A stretch of 64,000 bases of DNA from Desertimonas sp963733085 (GCA_963733085.1 CAVTBY010000005.1:124001-188000), one strand, 5' to 3'; positions 16,796 to 26,233 are shown, counted from the first letter of the stretch. Program-made: numbers and translations. Notes: a model not told the origin generated them from the sequence alone.

Positions 16796-18082
16796 TCAAC
16801 GGCGGTCCACGACTCGCTGAAGCTTGCCGGCGGAGCGTTCCAGTGTGTTCGGCTCGATGACGTCGACCTCGACCGTGACCCCGATGCCGTCCTTGACGGC
16901 GGCGGCGAGGGCGACGGAAGCGGCAGTCACAACCGACGTTTCGGAGTCAGCGCGCCGCTCGACACGGACCGCGAGGCGATCGAGGCGGCCGTCCTTGGAC
17001 AACTCGATCTGGAAGTGAGGTGAGAGACCAGGCGTGCGCAGCACGACTTCCTCGATCTGCGTCGGGAACACATTGACGCCGCGCAAGATGATCATGTCGT
17101 CGGAGCGACCCGTGACCTTCTCCATCCGCCGGAACGCAGGGCGAGCGGTTCCGGGCAACAAGCGCGTGAGGTCGCGGGTCCGATAGCGGATGATCGGCAG
17201 AGCCTGCTTGGTGAGCGACGTGAAGACCAGCTCGCCAGACTCGCCGCCGGCCAGCACGGTGCCGTCGAAGGGGTCGACGACCTCTGGGTAGAAGTGATCT
17301 TCCCAAATGTGCAGGCCGTCCTTGGTCTCGACGCACTCTTGGGCGACGCCGGGACCGATCACTTCGGAGAGCCCGTAGATGTCGACAGCGTCGATTCCGA
17401 CGCGCTCCTCGATCTCGGCCCGCATCTGTTCGGTCCATGGCTCGGCGCCGAAGATGCCGACTCGCAACGACGAGTCGCGCGGTTCGAGGCCCTGAGCCTC
17501 GAATTCGTCGATCAGGGCGAGCATGTACGACGGCGTGACCATGATGACGTTCGGCCGGAAGTCGTTGATCAGCTGCACTTGCCGACTCGTCATCCCGCCG
17601 GAGATCGGGATCACCGTGCACCCAAGGCGCTCCGCGCCATAGTGCGCACCGAGCCCGCCTGTGAACAGCCCATAGCCGTAGGAAATGTGGACGATGTCAC
17701 CGGGCCGTCCGCCTGCGGCGGCGATCGAGCGGGCCATCACCGTCGCCCACATGTCGATGTCGTCGGACGTGTAGCCGACGACACAGGGTTGGCCGGTCGT
17801 GCCCGATGAGGCGTGGATTCGTCGGACCTCGGCCTGGGGCACGGCGAACATGCCGAACGGGTAGTGCTCGCGTAGATCGTTCTTCGTCGTGAACGGGAAG
17901 TGGCCGAGATCGTCGAGCGATCGACAGTCGTCGGGATGCACTCCGGCGGCGTCGAACGAGCGCCGATAGAAGGGGACGTTGCTGTACGCGTGATTCAGCG
18001 ACCACCGCAGCCGGTCCAGTTGCACCGCCTGCAACTCGTCGAGCGACATCCGATCGGGTTGCCCGGTGATGGTCACGGTCAC
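16796..18082 (-). CDS. paaK: Phenylacetate-CoA ligase
   Basis: About 428 residues from GTG 18082, which has GGGAGGATC at good spacing; the longer Arg-rich extension from 18139 is unlikely. It is an adenylate-forming enzyme with the P-loop-like RRIHASSGTTGQPCVVGYTS, VHISYGYGLFTGGLGAHYGA, VDIYGLSEVIGPGVAQEC, IIRYRTRDLT and GRSDDMIILRGVNVFPTQIE, all characteristic of PaaK rather than other acyl-CoA ligases. It activates phenylacetate, supplying substrate to PaaABCE encoded downstream at 22.5 kb. An alternative start is GTG 18076. Confidence 0.93.
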   Translation of the reverse strand: MTVTITGQPDRMSLDELQAVQLDRLRWSLNHAYSNVPFYRRSFDAAGVHPDDCRSLDDLGHFPFTTKNDLREHYPFGMFAVPQAEVRRIHASSGTTGQPCVVGYTSDDIDMWATVMARSIAAAGGRPGDIVHISYGYGLFTGGLGAHYGAERLGCTVIPISGGMTSRQVQLINDFRPNVIMVTPSYMLALIDEFEAQGLEPRDSSLRVGIFGAEPWTEQMRAEIEERVGIDAVDIYGLSEVIGPGVAQECVETKDGLHIWEDHFYPEVVDPFDGTVLAGGESGELVFTSLTKQALPIIRYRTRDLTRLLPGTARPAFRRMEKVTGRSDDMIILRGVNVFPTQIEEVVLRTPGLSPHFQIELSKDGRLDRLAVRVERRADSETSVVTAASVALAAAVKDGIGVTVEVDVIEPNTLERSAGKLQRVVDRR

Positions 18083-18242
18083 GCGGGCGATCCTCCCGCG
18101 AACGGCACGGGTATGTCGCCGAATTCGGGCCCTCCTCACGTTTCCGTGGTTCGATCGCCGCGCCGGTCAGGCGCGCTGGCTCCAGAAGCGGGCCCAGCTC
18201 GCGCCGAGCCGCCGCGTTCCGTTGCAGTCAGGCGACCCGCTC

Positions 18243-20762
18243 TCAACCAGTCGCGCGGTCGCCGACCGCTCGCAGAACGGCTCCGCCGAACTCCACCACC
18301 TCGGTCCACGCAATGGCGTCGGGTACCCGGGACGTGCTGACGGTGAACGTGTGCGTCTCGCCCGGCAGTAGCGAGACGAGTTGCTCGTCGACCACTGCGC
18401 CCGGGTCGACGCGGTCAGCGAACAAACAGAGATCGCGAACGATGGTGTGCGCCGTGACGGAGACGCTCACTGACGACTTGGCGGCGTCCACCGCCACATC
18501 CCACCGTGGACGGACGAGGAGTCGGTCGACACCCGTCGTACCGTGCACGGCGCGCCGCCGTCCGGCCGTCGCCACGGTCACACTGTCGACGGCGGCGTAG
18601 CCGGGCGGCAGCGCCAGCCGGGCGATGCCCCGTGGGCTCACCGCAGCGTCGAAGGTGACCTCGTCGACGACAACTCCGGCCGGTGTTAGGTGCTGCACCC
18701 TGGCCGCCGCTTCCCAGACATCGCCACTGTCGTTGACGAGGGCGAGGATGAGGTCAGGCCCGCCGTCGCCGCTCGGTTGGAGGACCATCAGGCGGTCGGC
18801 GAACGAGCGGCGTAGCGCGTACCAGCTCGGCTTGCGCCGTCCGGCCCGGTCGATGACCGCCCAGCTGATCGACGGCCAGCAGTCGTCGAGCTGCCACCAC
18901 ACCACTCCGGAGCAACGCTCGTGCAGGGCACGGAAGTGCCCGATGCCGACGTCGATCGCCCTGGCCTGATTGACCTGCGTGAGGTACAGCCAGTCATCGA
19001 AGTCGGTGACCTCGCCGAAGTGGTGGACGAGGGCGCGCCGCAGCTTGCCGTCCCCGTCCTCCGCCTTCTGGTGGTGCTGCACCTCGCGGCCGTCGACGCG
19101 CAGCGGCCGGGGCGTGACCGCCGCCGCGATCGTGGCGGCGGTGGGTGGCGCCTGGAAGCCGAACTCGGCGACGAAGCGGGGAAGGTGCGTTCGGTAGTGC
19201 TCGTAGTCGAAGCGGTTCCACACGTCCCACAGGTGCACCGTCCCGCGGTCGGCTCGGTTTGGCGGGATCGTCGTGTCGAGGGCGGTCGGCGACCCGTCGA
19301 CGTACGGTCGACCGGGGTCGAGGGCAGCGACGATCTCCGGCAGCAGGTGACGGTAGAAGCCGTCACCCCACGGACGCTCACCGACGATCGCCTGCCATCC
19401 CCACTCCGACCACCCTTCGAGACATTCGTTGTTGCCGCACCACAGCGCCAGGCTCGGATGCGGCAGGAGGCGGGGGATGTTGTCGGTGGCCTCGGCCGCG
19501 ACCTCGTCGCTCAGCAGCGCCTCGGGGTAGGCCGCACAGGCAAACGGGAAGTCCTGCCACACCAGCAGCCCACGGCGGTCGCACTCGTCGTAGAACCGGT
19601 CGCTCTCGTACACGCCACCGCCCCAGACACGCACGAGGTTGGCGTTCGCCGCCACGGCCTCGCCGAGCAGTCCGGCCACGAGCTCGCCGGTGTTGCGCGC
19701 CGGGAAGCAATCGGCGGGGATCCAGTTGACACCGCGCACCCAGATCCGCTCGCCGTTGACGTGCAGCGCGAACTCGGCGCCGTCTGGCAGCTCACGGGTG
19801 TCGAGGCGGAGCGCTCGAAAGCCGACGTTCTGGACGGTGTGGTCGTAGCGCATGTCGCCGTCCACGACCTCGACGTCGAGCCGGTACAACGGCTGCTCGC
19901 CGTACCCGGCTGGCCACCAGCGCGTGACGTCGGGAACGTCGACGACGAGGGCGACGCTGCCGCTGGCGTCAGCAATGGCATCGCCCTGCCCGACGATGTC
20001 GCCAGTCGGCGACGTGATCGTCGCCCGCACCGTCGCCGCCGCTGCGTGTCGAGGGTCGACGTCGACGTCGACGAGCACGTCGAGGCGACCGGACTCGCCC
20101 GCCTCCGGGGTCTCGGTCGGCAGTTGCGGCGTCGGACGGACCGATCTGATTCGGGCGACCGCCCAGCGTTCGAGTGTCACCGGTCGCCACAGCCCCGACG
20201 TCGTCAGCTGCGGGCCCCAGTCCCACCCGAAGTTGCACGCCATCTTGCGCACGAAGTTGTACGGCGTGCCGTAGGGGTTGGGGAGGTCGCCGACCCGGTC
20301 GCGCACCACCGCTGCGTACGTCGCTGGGGCATCGAAGGCGATCACCAGCTCGTTTCCTGACGGATCGAGCAACCCGGACACGTCGAAGCGGTACGTCCGG
20401 TGCTGGTTCTCGGCACGACCGAGCGTCGCGTCATTGAGCGTGACGGTCGCGAACCCGTCGATGCCGTCGAACACGAGGTCGGCCCGCCGGTCGTCGGGTT
20501 CGGCATCGAACGCGAGGCGATAGGTCCACGCCGACTCGCCGATCCACTGCACGGCGAGCTCGTTGCGATCGACGTACGGGTCGTCGATCAACCCGGCAGC
20601 GAGGAGGTCGAGGTGCACGCAGCCCGGCACCGTGGCCGGCACGCTGGCCGGGCTGCCGGGAGGCAGATGGTCACCGTGACCCTCCAGCGCGAGCAGCCAG
20701 CCGTCGTGCAACGGCGTGCGCGTGGCGCTTCCGGGGAGGTCCCGTGCCAGACCCCGACTCAA
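18243..20762 (-). CDS. GH2 beta-mannosidase
   Basis: An 839-residue glycoside hydrolase family 2 enzyme. The N-terminal sugar-binding jelly roll (ending near WDWGPQLTTSGLWRPV, about 180-195), an Ig-like domain and the TIM barrel are intact. The acid/base is Glu446 in LWCGNNECLEGW and the nucleophile Glu533 in FVAEFGFQ. The sequence FNFVRKMACNFGWDWGP-like region and the WCGNNE motif point to beta-mannosidase rather than beta-galactosidase. No signal peptide, so it is cytoplasmic. It begins with a TTG that overlaps the paaI stop, placing a sugar hydrolase inside the phenylacetate cluster by position only. Confidence 0.88.
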   Translation of the reverse strand: MSRGLARDLPGSATRTPLHDGWLLALEGHGDHLPPGSPASVPATVPGCVHLDLLAAGLIDDPYVDRNELAVQWIGESAWTYRLAFDAEPDDRRADLVFDGIDGFATVTLNDATLGRAENQHRTYRFDVSGLLDPSGNELVIAFDAPATYAAVVRDRVGDLPNPYGTPYNFVRKMACNFGWDWGPQLTTSGLWRPVTLERWAVARIRSVRPTPQLPTETPEAGESGRLDVLVDVDVDPRHAAAATVRATITSPTGDIVGQGDAIADASGSVALVVDVPDVTRWWPAGYGEQPLYRLDVEVVDGDMRYDHTVQNVGFRALRLDTRELPDGAEFALHVNGERIWVRGVNWIPADCFPARNTGELVAGLLGEAVAANANLVRVWGGGVYESDRFYDECDRRGLLVWQDFPFACAAYPEALLSDEVAAEATDNIPRLLPHPSLALWCGNNECLEGWSEWGWQAIVGERPWGDGFYRHLLPEIVAALDPGRPYVDGSPTALDTTIPPNRADRGTVHLWDVWNRFDYEHYRTHLPRFVAEFGFQAPPTAATIAAAVTPRPLRVDGREVQHHQKAEDGDGKLRRALVHHFGEVTDFDDWLYLTQVNQARAIDVGIGHFRALHERCSGVVWWQLDDCWPSISWAVIDRAGRRKPSWYALRRSFADRLMVLQPSGDGGPDLILALVNDSGDVWEAAARVQHLTPAGVVVDEVTFDAAVSPRGIARLALPPGYAAVDSVTVATAGRRRAVHGTTGVDRLLVRPRWDVAVDAAKSSVSVSVTAHTIVRDLCLFADRVDPGAVVDEQLVSLLPGETHTFTVSTSRVPDAIAWTEVVEFGGAVLRAVGDRATG

Positions 20763-21187
20763 TCCATCCCCCGATCCGGTTGCCGCTCCGAACGTCGGTC
20801 GAGAGTTCGGCTGGTGCCGCGGAACTCGGCGATCACGATGCGCTCGTCACCGTCGCGGAACACGGTGACGTCGTAGATGCCGCTGCGCCCGAACCGGGTG
20901 CGCTCCGTGGCGACGGCCAAGAGCACGTCGCCGAGTCGCGCCGGCTCGATGAACGTGATGTCGGCGGCGGCGGCCACCGTCACCGGGCCGTGGCTGTTGC
21001 AGGCACAGGCGAATGCCGTGTCGGCGAGGAGAAAGACGTAGCCGCCGTGGGCGATGTCATGGCCGTTGACCATCGCCGCCGTGACCCGCATGCGCACCGT
21101 TGCGGTCCCCGCTTCAGTGGCAAGGAGTTCGATGCCGAGGGCTCGCGAGGCTTCGTCGGCGGCGAACATGTCATCAGCGGCCCCCAC
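20759..21187 (-). CDS. paaI: Hotdog-fold thioesterase, PaaI
   Basis: A 142-residue hotdog thioesterase with the PaaI signature NGHDIAHGGYVFLLADTAFA (about 41-60, catalytic Asp in LAD and HGG turn) and a closing YDVTVFRDGDERIVIAEFRG strand. PaaI removes CoA from stalled ring-epoxide intermediates during phenylacetate breakdown. GTG 21187 lies three bases after the enoyl-CoA hydratase stop and ATG 21169 is an alternative. It is transcribed with the hydratase and the beta-mannosidase. Confidence 0.9.
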   Translation of the reverse strand: MGAADDMFAADEASRALGIELLATEAGTATVRMRVTAAMVNGHDIAHGGYVFLLADTAFACACNSHGPVTVAAAADITFIEPARLGDVLLAVATERTRFGRSGIYDVTVFRDGDERIVIAEFRGTSRTLDRRSERQPDRGMD

Positions 21188-21190
21188 GAA

Positions 21191-21998
21191 TCACCGACCG
21201 TGGAACTCCGGCTTGCGCTTGGAGAGGAAGGCCGCGACTGCGTCGCCGTGGTCGGTGCTCGCGCCGAGCCGGCGCTGGGCCTCGGCTTCGGAGGCGAGCA
21301 CGGCGTCGAGTGGCGGCTCGACGGCGGCGGCAATTGCCCGCTTCGACTCGGCGAAGGCGAGCGTCGGTCCAGCGGCGAGTCGTGCGGCGAGTTCGGCTGT
21401 CGCGGTGCGCAGGTCTGCGGCGTCAACGACTGCGCGATACCAGCCCCCACTCGACGGCCTGCTCCGCCGTGAACGGTTCACCGAGAAGGATCAGCTCGCT
21501 CGCCCGAGCCGCCCCAACTGCGCGCACGAGTGTCGCCGAGAGCCCCGAGTCGCACGTGAGTCCGATGGCGGAGAACGCCGTGGCCAGCCGGGCGCCGGCG
21601 GCGGCGATGCGCAGGTCGCACGCCAGGGCAATGCCGAGCCCAGCACCGACGCAGGTCCCGTTGATCGCCGCCACGACTGGCTTCGGCATCATCGCCAGCG
21701 CCGTGACGATCGGTGCGTAGTGCTGCTCGATCGTGGCGAACGCGGTCGCCGGATCCTCGGCGAGCGCGGTGGCGTGCTCGGCGAGGTCCTGGCCCGCGCA
21801 GAAGGCGGGGCCCTCGCCCGTGACGACAACGGCGCGAACCGCTGCGTCCTCGCCGGCCGTGGTGACGGCGGCGAGGAGCTGCGTCTTCAACTCGGCCGTC
21901 AGGGCGTTGCCCCGATCGGGACGATTGAGCGTGATCGTCGCGACCGCGCCGGCACGCTCGACGAGCACGACTGGCGCGGTCCCACTCCCCTCGGACAC
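21191..21998 (-). CDS. Enoyl-CoA hydratase/isomerase (PaaG/PaaF-like), one frameshift
   Basis: A crotonase-fold protein of about 268 residues once one inserted base near 21431 is removed. The first part contains ITLNRPDRGNALTAELKTQL, FCAGQDLAEHA (oxyanion hole), AINGTCVGAGLGIALACDLR, FSAIGLTCDSGLSATLVRAV and EPFTAEQAVEWGLVS; the second continues VVDAADLRTATAELAARLAA and ends FLSKRKPEFHGR. The family GLTCDSGLS pattern fits PaaG-type isomerases (1,2-epoxyphenylacetyl-CoA isomerase). GTG 21998 is chosen because -10 TAGGAT lies seven bases upstream; ATG 22007 is alternative. Conservation on both sides of the break suggests sequencing error. Confidence 0.8.
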
Positions 21999-22005
21999 GG
22001 GCGGC

Positions 22006-22011
22006 ATCCTA
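22006..22011 (-). promoter_or_regulatory. -10 hexamer TAGGAT of the minus-strand paa genes
   Basis: Minus-strand TAGGAT seven bases upstream of GTG 21998. The whole divergent control region between the two paa arms is only about 57 bp (21999-22055), so both promoters and any operator must overlap here. Confidence 0.5.
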
Positions 22012-22055
22012 TGATGCACAGCGCGCTCGACCGGCAGCCAACTGCAGGAGGATCT

Positions 22056-22515
22056 GTGCACCCGTTCCGCAAGTCGCTCGCCGAGTTGCAGGTCGGTGAC
22101 TCCGTCACCGCCGGCCCGCGGACGGTGACTCGCGCCGACATCGATCAGCTTCGCCGAGTTCACCGGCGACACGTTCTACGCCCACACCGACGAGAAGGCG
22201 GCCGCGGCCAACCCGTTGTTCGGTGGGATCGTCGCCCACGGGTACCTCGTCCTTTCGTTCGCCGCCGGACTGTTCGTCGCGCCGGAACCAGGCCCGGTGC
22301 TGGCCAATTACGGGCTCGACAAGCTGCGCTTCCGGACGCCAGTGCGCCCAGGTGACGAGCTCACGGTCACGTTGACCGCCGCCGAGATCAACCCACGCGA
22401 TGGCGTCGACTACGGGGACGTTCGATGGGACGTCGTCGTCACCAATCAGGACGACACGCCGGTCGCCAGCTATCAGTTGCTCACCCTCGTCGCCAAGGAG
22501 TGGCCGCAGAAATGA
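22056..22515 (+). CDS. MaoC-like (R)-hydratase, paa cluster, one frameshift
   Basis: Start GTG 22056 follows a strong CAGGAGGATCT. The protein reads VHPFRKSLAELQVGDSVTAG, then after removing one extra base near 22149 continues FAEFTGDTFYAHTDEKAAAA, NPLFGGIVAHGYLVLSFAAG and LRFRTPVRPGDELTVTLTAA. Asp and His of 'FTGD-x-x-x-x-H' and the GGIVAHG-x-L loop are the MaoC hydratase signature. It corresponds to the hydratase half of PaaZ, which opens the oxepin-CoA ring, encoded here as a free protein. The stop overlaps the paaA start (ATGA at 22512). Confidence 0.82.
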
Positions 22516-23447
22516 CTGCGGAGCTGGAAGCGCACTTCGACGAGGTGTTGGCCCGCGACCAACGGCTGGAGCCTCGCGATTGGTTGCCCGATGCCTATCG
22601 CAGCACGCTGATCCGCCAGATCGCCCAGCACGCCCACTCCGAGATCATCGGCATGCAGCCGGAAGGGGCATGGATCACCCGGGCCCCGTCGCTGCGCCGC
22701 AAGGCGATCCTCCTCGCCAAGGTCCAGGACGAGGCCGGCCATGGTCTGTACCTCTATTCGGCGGCGGAGACGCTCGGCGCCGAACGGGGCGACCTCCTCG
22801 AACGGTTGCTGAGCGGGAAGCAGAAGTACTCATCGATCTTCAACTATCCGACGTTGAGCTTCGCCGATGTCGGCGTCATCGGCTGGCTCGTCGACGGCGC
22901 AGCGATCTGCAATCAGGTGCCGTTGTGTCGCAGTTCGTATGGACCGTATGCCCGGGCGATGATCCGCATCTGCAAGGAGGAGTCGTTCCATCAGCGACAG
23001 GGCTACGAGCTGCTGTTGACGATGATGGGCGGAACTCACGAGCAGCGGCAGATGGTCCAGGACGCCACCGACCGCTGGTGGTGGCCGGCGTTGATGATGT
23101 TCGGACCGCCCGACTCGGACTCGCCGAACACCGCCCAGTCGATGGCCTGGAAGGTCAAGCGCCACACCAACGACGAGTTGCGCCAGCGCTTCGTCGACAT
23201 GACGGTGCCGCAGGCCGAGTTCCTCGGTGTGACGTTGCCCGACCCGCAGCTGCGCTGGAACCAGGCGCGGGGACGCTACGACTTCGGCGAGCCGGATTGG
23301 GCCGAGTTGAAACGGGTCATCTCCGGCGACGGCCCGTGCAACGCCGACCGCATCGCCCACTTTCGGGCGGCTCGTGACGACGGAGCATGGGTCCGCGAGG
23401 CGGCGGCTGCCCATGCCCGCAAGGTTCGCGATGTCCGCGTCGCCTGA
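22512..23447 (+). CDS. paaA: Phenylacetyl-CoA epoxidase subunit PaaA
   Basis: A 311-residue catalytic diiron subunit. The two iron-binding helical motifs KVQDEAGHGLYLYSAAETLG (E-x-x-H) and RICKEESFHQRQGYELLL (EE-x-x-H) are present, along with HSEIIGMQPEGAWITRAPSL and WKVKRHTNDELRQRFVDMTV, typical of PaaA. With PaaB, PaaC and PaaE it forms the oxygenase making 1,2-epoxyphenylacetyl-CoA. The ATG overlaps the MaoC stop, and the paaB start lies inside its 3' end. Confidence 0.96.
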   Translation: MTAELEAHFDEVLARDQRLEPRDWLPDAYRSTLIRQIAQHAHSEIIGMQPEGAWITRAPSLRRKAILLAKVQDEAGHGLYLYSAAETLGAERGDLLERLLSGKQKYSSIFNYPTLSFADVGVIGWLVDGAAICNQVPLCRSSYGPYARAMIRICKEESFHQRQGYELLLTMMGGTHEQRQMVQDATDRWWWPALMMFGPPDSDSPNTAQSMAWKVKRHTNDELRQRFVDMTVPQAEFLGVTLPDPQLRWNQARGRYDFGEPDWAELKRVISGDGPCNADRIAHFRAARDDGAWVREAAAAHARKVRDVRVA

Positions 23448-23721
23448 CGGGGAACTCTTCGAGGTTTTCGTGCGGACCAAGCGCGGGCTCAACCACGTCC
23501 ATGTCGGGTCGCTGCATGCGACCGACGGAGAGATGGCGCTACGCAACGCCCGTGACCTCTACACCCGGCGCAACGAGGGCGTGAGCATCTGGGTCGTACC
23601 GAGTACGGCGATCACGGCGTCGAGTCCGGACGAGAAGGACCCGTTCTTCGCCCCGAGCGGCGACAAGGTGTACCGCCATCCGACGTTCTACGACATCCCC
23701 GACGACGTGCCGCAGATGTGA
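23431..23721 (+). CDS. paaB: Phenylacetyl-CoA epoxidase subunit PaaB
   Basis: A 96-residue small subunit that links PaaAC heterodimers. Key segments: ELFEVFVRTKRGLNHVHVGS, HATDGEMALRNARDLYTRRN, EGVSIWVVPSTAI and DKVYRHPTFYDIPDDVPQM. The start ATG 23431 overlaps the last 17 bases of paaA; the stop overlaps the GTG of paaC. Confidence 0.95.
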   Translation: MSASPDGELFEVFVRTKRGLNHVHVGSLHATDGEMALRNARDLYTRRNEGVSIWVVPSTAITASSPDEKDPFFAPSGDKVYRHPTFYDIPDDVPQM

Positions 23722-24608
23722 CTGATGTGACTACTGAGCACATCGACAACGCCTACGAGGCGCTCACCGAGGAGAACGACCCGCGCTGGGCGTTTGGCAC
23801 CGGGTTCGCCGACCCGCTCGCCGGCGTCGACACCACCGTGCCGGACGGGGTGGACGGCGCCGAGCTCGCTGCCTACTGCCTGATGCTCGGTGACGATGCC
23901 CTGGTGCTGTCGCACCGTCTGCAGCAGTGGTGCACCAACGCCCCGACGCTGGAGGACGAGGTAGCGCTCGCCAACATCGCCCTCGACCTGCTCGGCCAGG
24001 CCCGCCTGTTGCTCACCCGGGCCGGGACCGCCGACGGCAGTGGTCGTGGCGAGGACGACTTCGCCTACTTCCGCGACGAGGCGGAGTTCCGCAACGTCTG
24101 CTTCGTCGAGCGCGACAACGGTGACTTCGCCGAGTGCGTGACGCGCCTCCTCCTGATCTCCACGTGGCGACTGGCGCTGCTCCAGCGCCTCGCCCTGTCG
24201 GCCGATCCGGTGCTCGCGGCCGTCGCCGCCAAGGGGGTCAAGGAGCTGACGTATCACCGCGATTACGCCGCCCAATGGGCGGTGCGACTCGGCGACGGCA
24301 CGGCGGAATCGCACGACCGGATGGTCGCCGCGCTCGATGCCGTGTGGCCTCTGACGGGGGAGCTGTTCACCGCCACAGATGTCGAGCGCGACCTGGCGGA
24401 GGTGGGCGTGGCAGTCGATCCCGGTGACCTCGCCGGCGAGTGCTCCGCCGTGATCGGCACGGTGCTCACGGCGGCGACGTTGCCCGCGTCGGGGCCGATT
24501 GCGCCAACGCAACCCGCCGGTCGAGTCGGCAAACACACGGCGGCGATGCGAGCGCTGCTCGCCGAGTTGCAGGGCCTTGCCCGAGCCGATCCGGAGGCGA
24601 CGTGGTGA
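23718..24608 (+). CDS. paaC: Phenylacetyl-CoA epoxidase structural subunit PaaC
   Basis: A 296-residue ferritin-like structural subunit. It shows LAAYCLMLGDDALVLSHRLQ, LEDEVALANIALDLLGQARL, FRNVCFVERDNGDFAECVTR and KELTYHRDYAAQWAVRLGDG, all PaaC hallmarks. It stabilises PaaA and lacks a full iron site in characterised relatives. GTG start within the paaB stop; stop within the paaD start. Confidence 0.95.
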   Translation: MTDVTTEHIDNAYEALTEENDPRWAFGTGFADPLAGVDTTVPDGVDGAELAAYCLMLGDDALVLSHRLQQWCTNAPTLEDEVALANIALDLLGQARLLLTRAGTADGSGRGEDDFAYFRDEAEFRNVCFVERDNGDFAECVTRLLLISTWRLALLQRLALSADPVLAAVAAKGVKELTYHRDYAAQWAVRLGDGTAESHDRMVAALDAVWPLTGELFTATDVERDLAEVGVAVDPGDLAGECSAVIGTVLTAATLPASGPIAPTQPAGRVGKHTAAMRALLAELQGLARADPEATW

Positions 24609-25099
24609 CGGCGAGCGACCCGTGGGCGGTCGTGGCATCGGTCCGCGATCCTGAGCTGCCGGCGCTGACCATTGAGGATCTCGGCGTTCTCGATGACGTC
24701 ACCGTCGAGCAGGGCACCGTTGTCGTCGCCGTGATGCCGACCTACTCGGGATGCCCGGCGATGGACGTGATCCACGACGACATCGTCTCGACGTTGCGTC
24801 GCGCCGGCTACGACGAGGTCGAGGTCCGCGTGCAGCTGACGCCGGCGTGGAGCTCGGACCGGATCAGCGCCGCTGGACGGCGCAAGCTCGCCGCCGCAGG
24901 AATCGTCCCGCCGGGGCCCGCCCGGGCGCCGGGGAGTCCTATTCCGATCACGTTGCGCCCGGCCGAGCATCCGCTGCCTTGCCCACGATGTGGCTCGGCA
25001 TTCACGGAGGAGACCTCGCACTTCGGGGCCACGGCCTGCAAGTCGTTGCACCGCTGCCGTCAGTGCGGGGAGCCGTTCGAGCACTTCAAGGCGCTGTGA
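24605..25099 (+). CDS. paaD: PaaD, Fe-S assembly factor for phenylacetyl-CoA epoxidase
   Basis: A 164-residue protein: DUF59/MIP18 domain (VRDPELPALTIEDLGVLDDV, PTYSGCPAMDVIHDDIVSTL) followed by a C-terminal zinc-ribbon-like segment (CPRCGSAF and CRQCGEPF). PaaD is required for maturation of the epoxidase, probably delivering an Fe-S cluster to PaaE. Two consecutive GTG codons (24602, 24605) could start it; both overlap paaC. Confidence 0.94.
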   Translation: MTASDPWAVVASVRDPELPALTIEDLGVLDDVTVEQGTVVVAVMPTYSGCPAMDVIHDDIVSTLRRAGYDEVEVRVQLTPAWSSDRISAAGRRKLAAAGIVPPGPARAPGSPIPITLRPAEHPLPCPRCGSAFTEETSHFGATACKSLHRCRQCGEPFEHFKAL

Positions 25100-26157
25100 C
25101 GGGCGGCGTCTTTCATTCGCTCGCGGTCGCCGAGGTCGCCGAGCTGTGCGACGACGCCGTCGCCATCACGCTCGACGTCCCCGCCGAGTTCGGCGATGCC
25201 TTCGCATTTCGCCCAGGCCAGTGGGTCACAGTGCGCCGCGTCGTCGATGGCGTCGAGCACCGGCGGTCCTACTCGATCTGCGCGCCTGCTGGGGCGCAGC
25301 CGCGGATCGGTGTGCGGGAAGTACCCGACGGCGCGGTGTCGACCTGGTTGGTTCGTGACGTCAGGCCCGGCGATCGCATCGAAGTGCAACCGCCGAGTGG
25401 CACGTTCACGCCGGACATCGACGTCGCCGCCCATCACGTGCTGATCGTCGCCGGCTCGGGGATCACGCCGGCACTCTCGATCGCCAGCTCGGTGCTGGCC
25501 CATCCCGGGTCGCGAGTCACGGTGCTCTACGGCAACCGGCGCACGGACACGGTGATGTTCGCCGACGAGCTCGCCGACCTCAAGGACCGCGAACCGTCGA
25601 GAGTCGAGCTCGTCCACGTGTTGTCGCGCGAGCCGCGCCAGCCGGAGCTGTTCAGCGGCCGGCTCGATGCCGGAAAGCTCCGGCTGCTCCTGCCCGGACT
25701 GGTCGCCGTCGCCGAGGTCGATCACTGGTGGCTGTGCGGTCCCTACGGCATGGTCGTCGACGCCCAGCAGGTGCTCGGCGAACTCGGTGTGTCCGTCGAG
25801 CGGGTCCACCGCGAGCTGTTTTATGTCGAGGACACCGCCCCACCTCTGGCCCAGCACGTCGAGCCGGGGATCGACGCCGAGACCAGCGACGTGACGGTCA
25901 TCCTTGACGGCCGGAGCACGACGATCCCCTTGGCTGGCGACGTCTCGATCCTGGACGGCGCCCAGCGAGTGCGACCCGACCTGCCCTTCGCCTGCAAGGG
26001 CGGAGTGTGCGGCACGTGTCGCGCCCGAGTCGTCGCCGGCGAGGTCGACTTGCGCCGCAACTTCGCCCTCGATCCCGCCGAGCTCGCCGCCGGCTTCGTC
26101 CTCACCTGCCAGTCCTACGCCACCCGCGGCCCCGCCACGGTGGACTACGACACGTAG
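25096..26157 (+). CDS. paaE: Phenylacetyl-CoA epoxidase reductase PaaE
   Basis: A 353-residue NADPH reductase with FAD-binding domain (HRRSYSICAPAGAQPRIGVR, R-x-YS motif), NAD(P)-binding domain (HVLIVAGSGITPALSIASSV, WWLCGPYGMV), and a C-terminal plant-type 2Fe-2S domain (FACKGGVCGTCRARVVAGEV with CQSYA giving the fourth Cys). It feeds electrons to PaaA. GTG 25096 overlaps the paaD stop. Palindrome B2 begins one base after the stop. Confidence 0.95.
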   Translation: MTGGVFHSLAVAEVAELCDDAVAITLDVPAEFGDAFAFRPGQWVTVRRVVDGVEHRRSYSICAPAGAQPRIGVREVPDGAVSTWLVRDVRPGDRIEVQPPSGTFTPDIDVAAHHVLIVAGSGITPALSIASSVLAHPGSRVTVLYGNRRTDTVMFADELADLKDREPSRVELVHVLSREPRQPELFSGRLDAGKLRLLLPGLVAVAEVDHWWLCGPYGMVVDAQQVLGELGVSVERVHRELFYVEDTAPPLAQHVEPGIDAETSDVTVILDGRSTTIPLAGDVSILDGAQRVRPDLPFACKGGVCGTCRARVVAGEVDLRRNFALDPAELAAGFVLTCQSYATRGPATVDYDT

Positions 26158-26226
26158 TCCATTGGAGTGTTTCGTGCTGATGGAGTGCTACGTGCAGCGT
26201 TTCCCGGCAGCAAACACTCCGATGGA
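26158..26226. repeat. Palindromic element family B, copy 2 (diverged)
   Basis: Arms TCCATTGGAGTGTTT (from 26158) and AAACACTCCGATGGA (ending 26226), with a second internal ATGGAGTG. It carries GGAGTG instead of the CGAGTG of other copies, and the loop has lost the ACCTGTCC core. It lies between convergent paaE and gpmA. Confidence 0.7.
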
Positions 26227-26233
26227 CCGGTTG

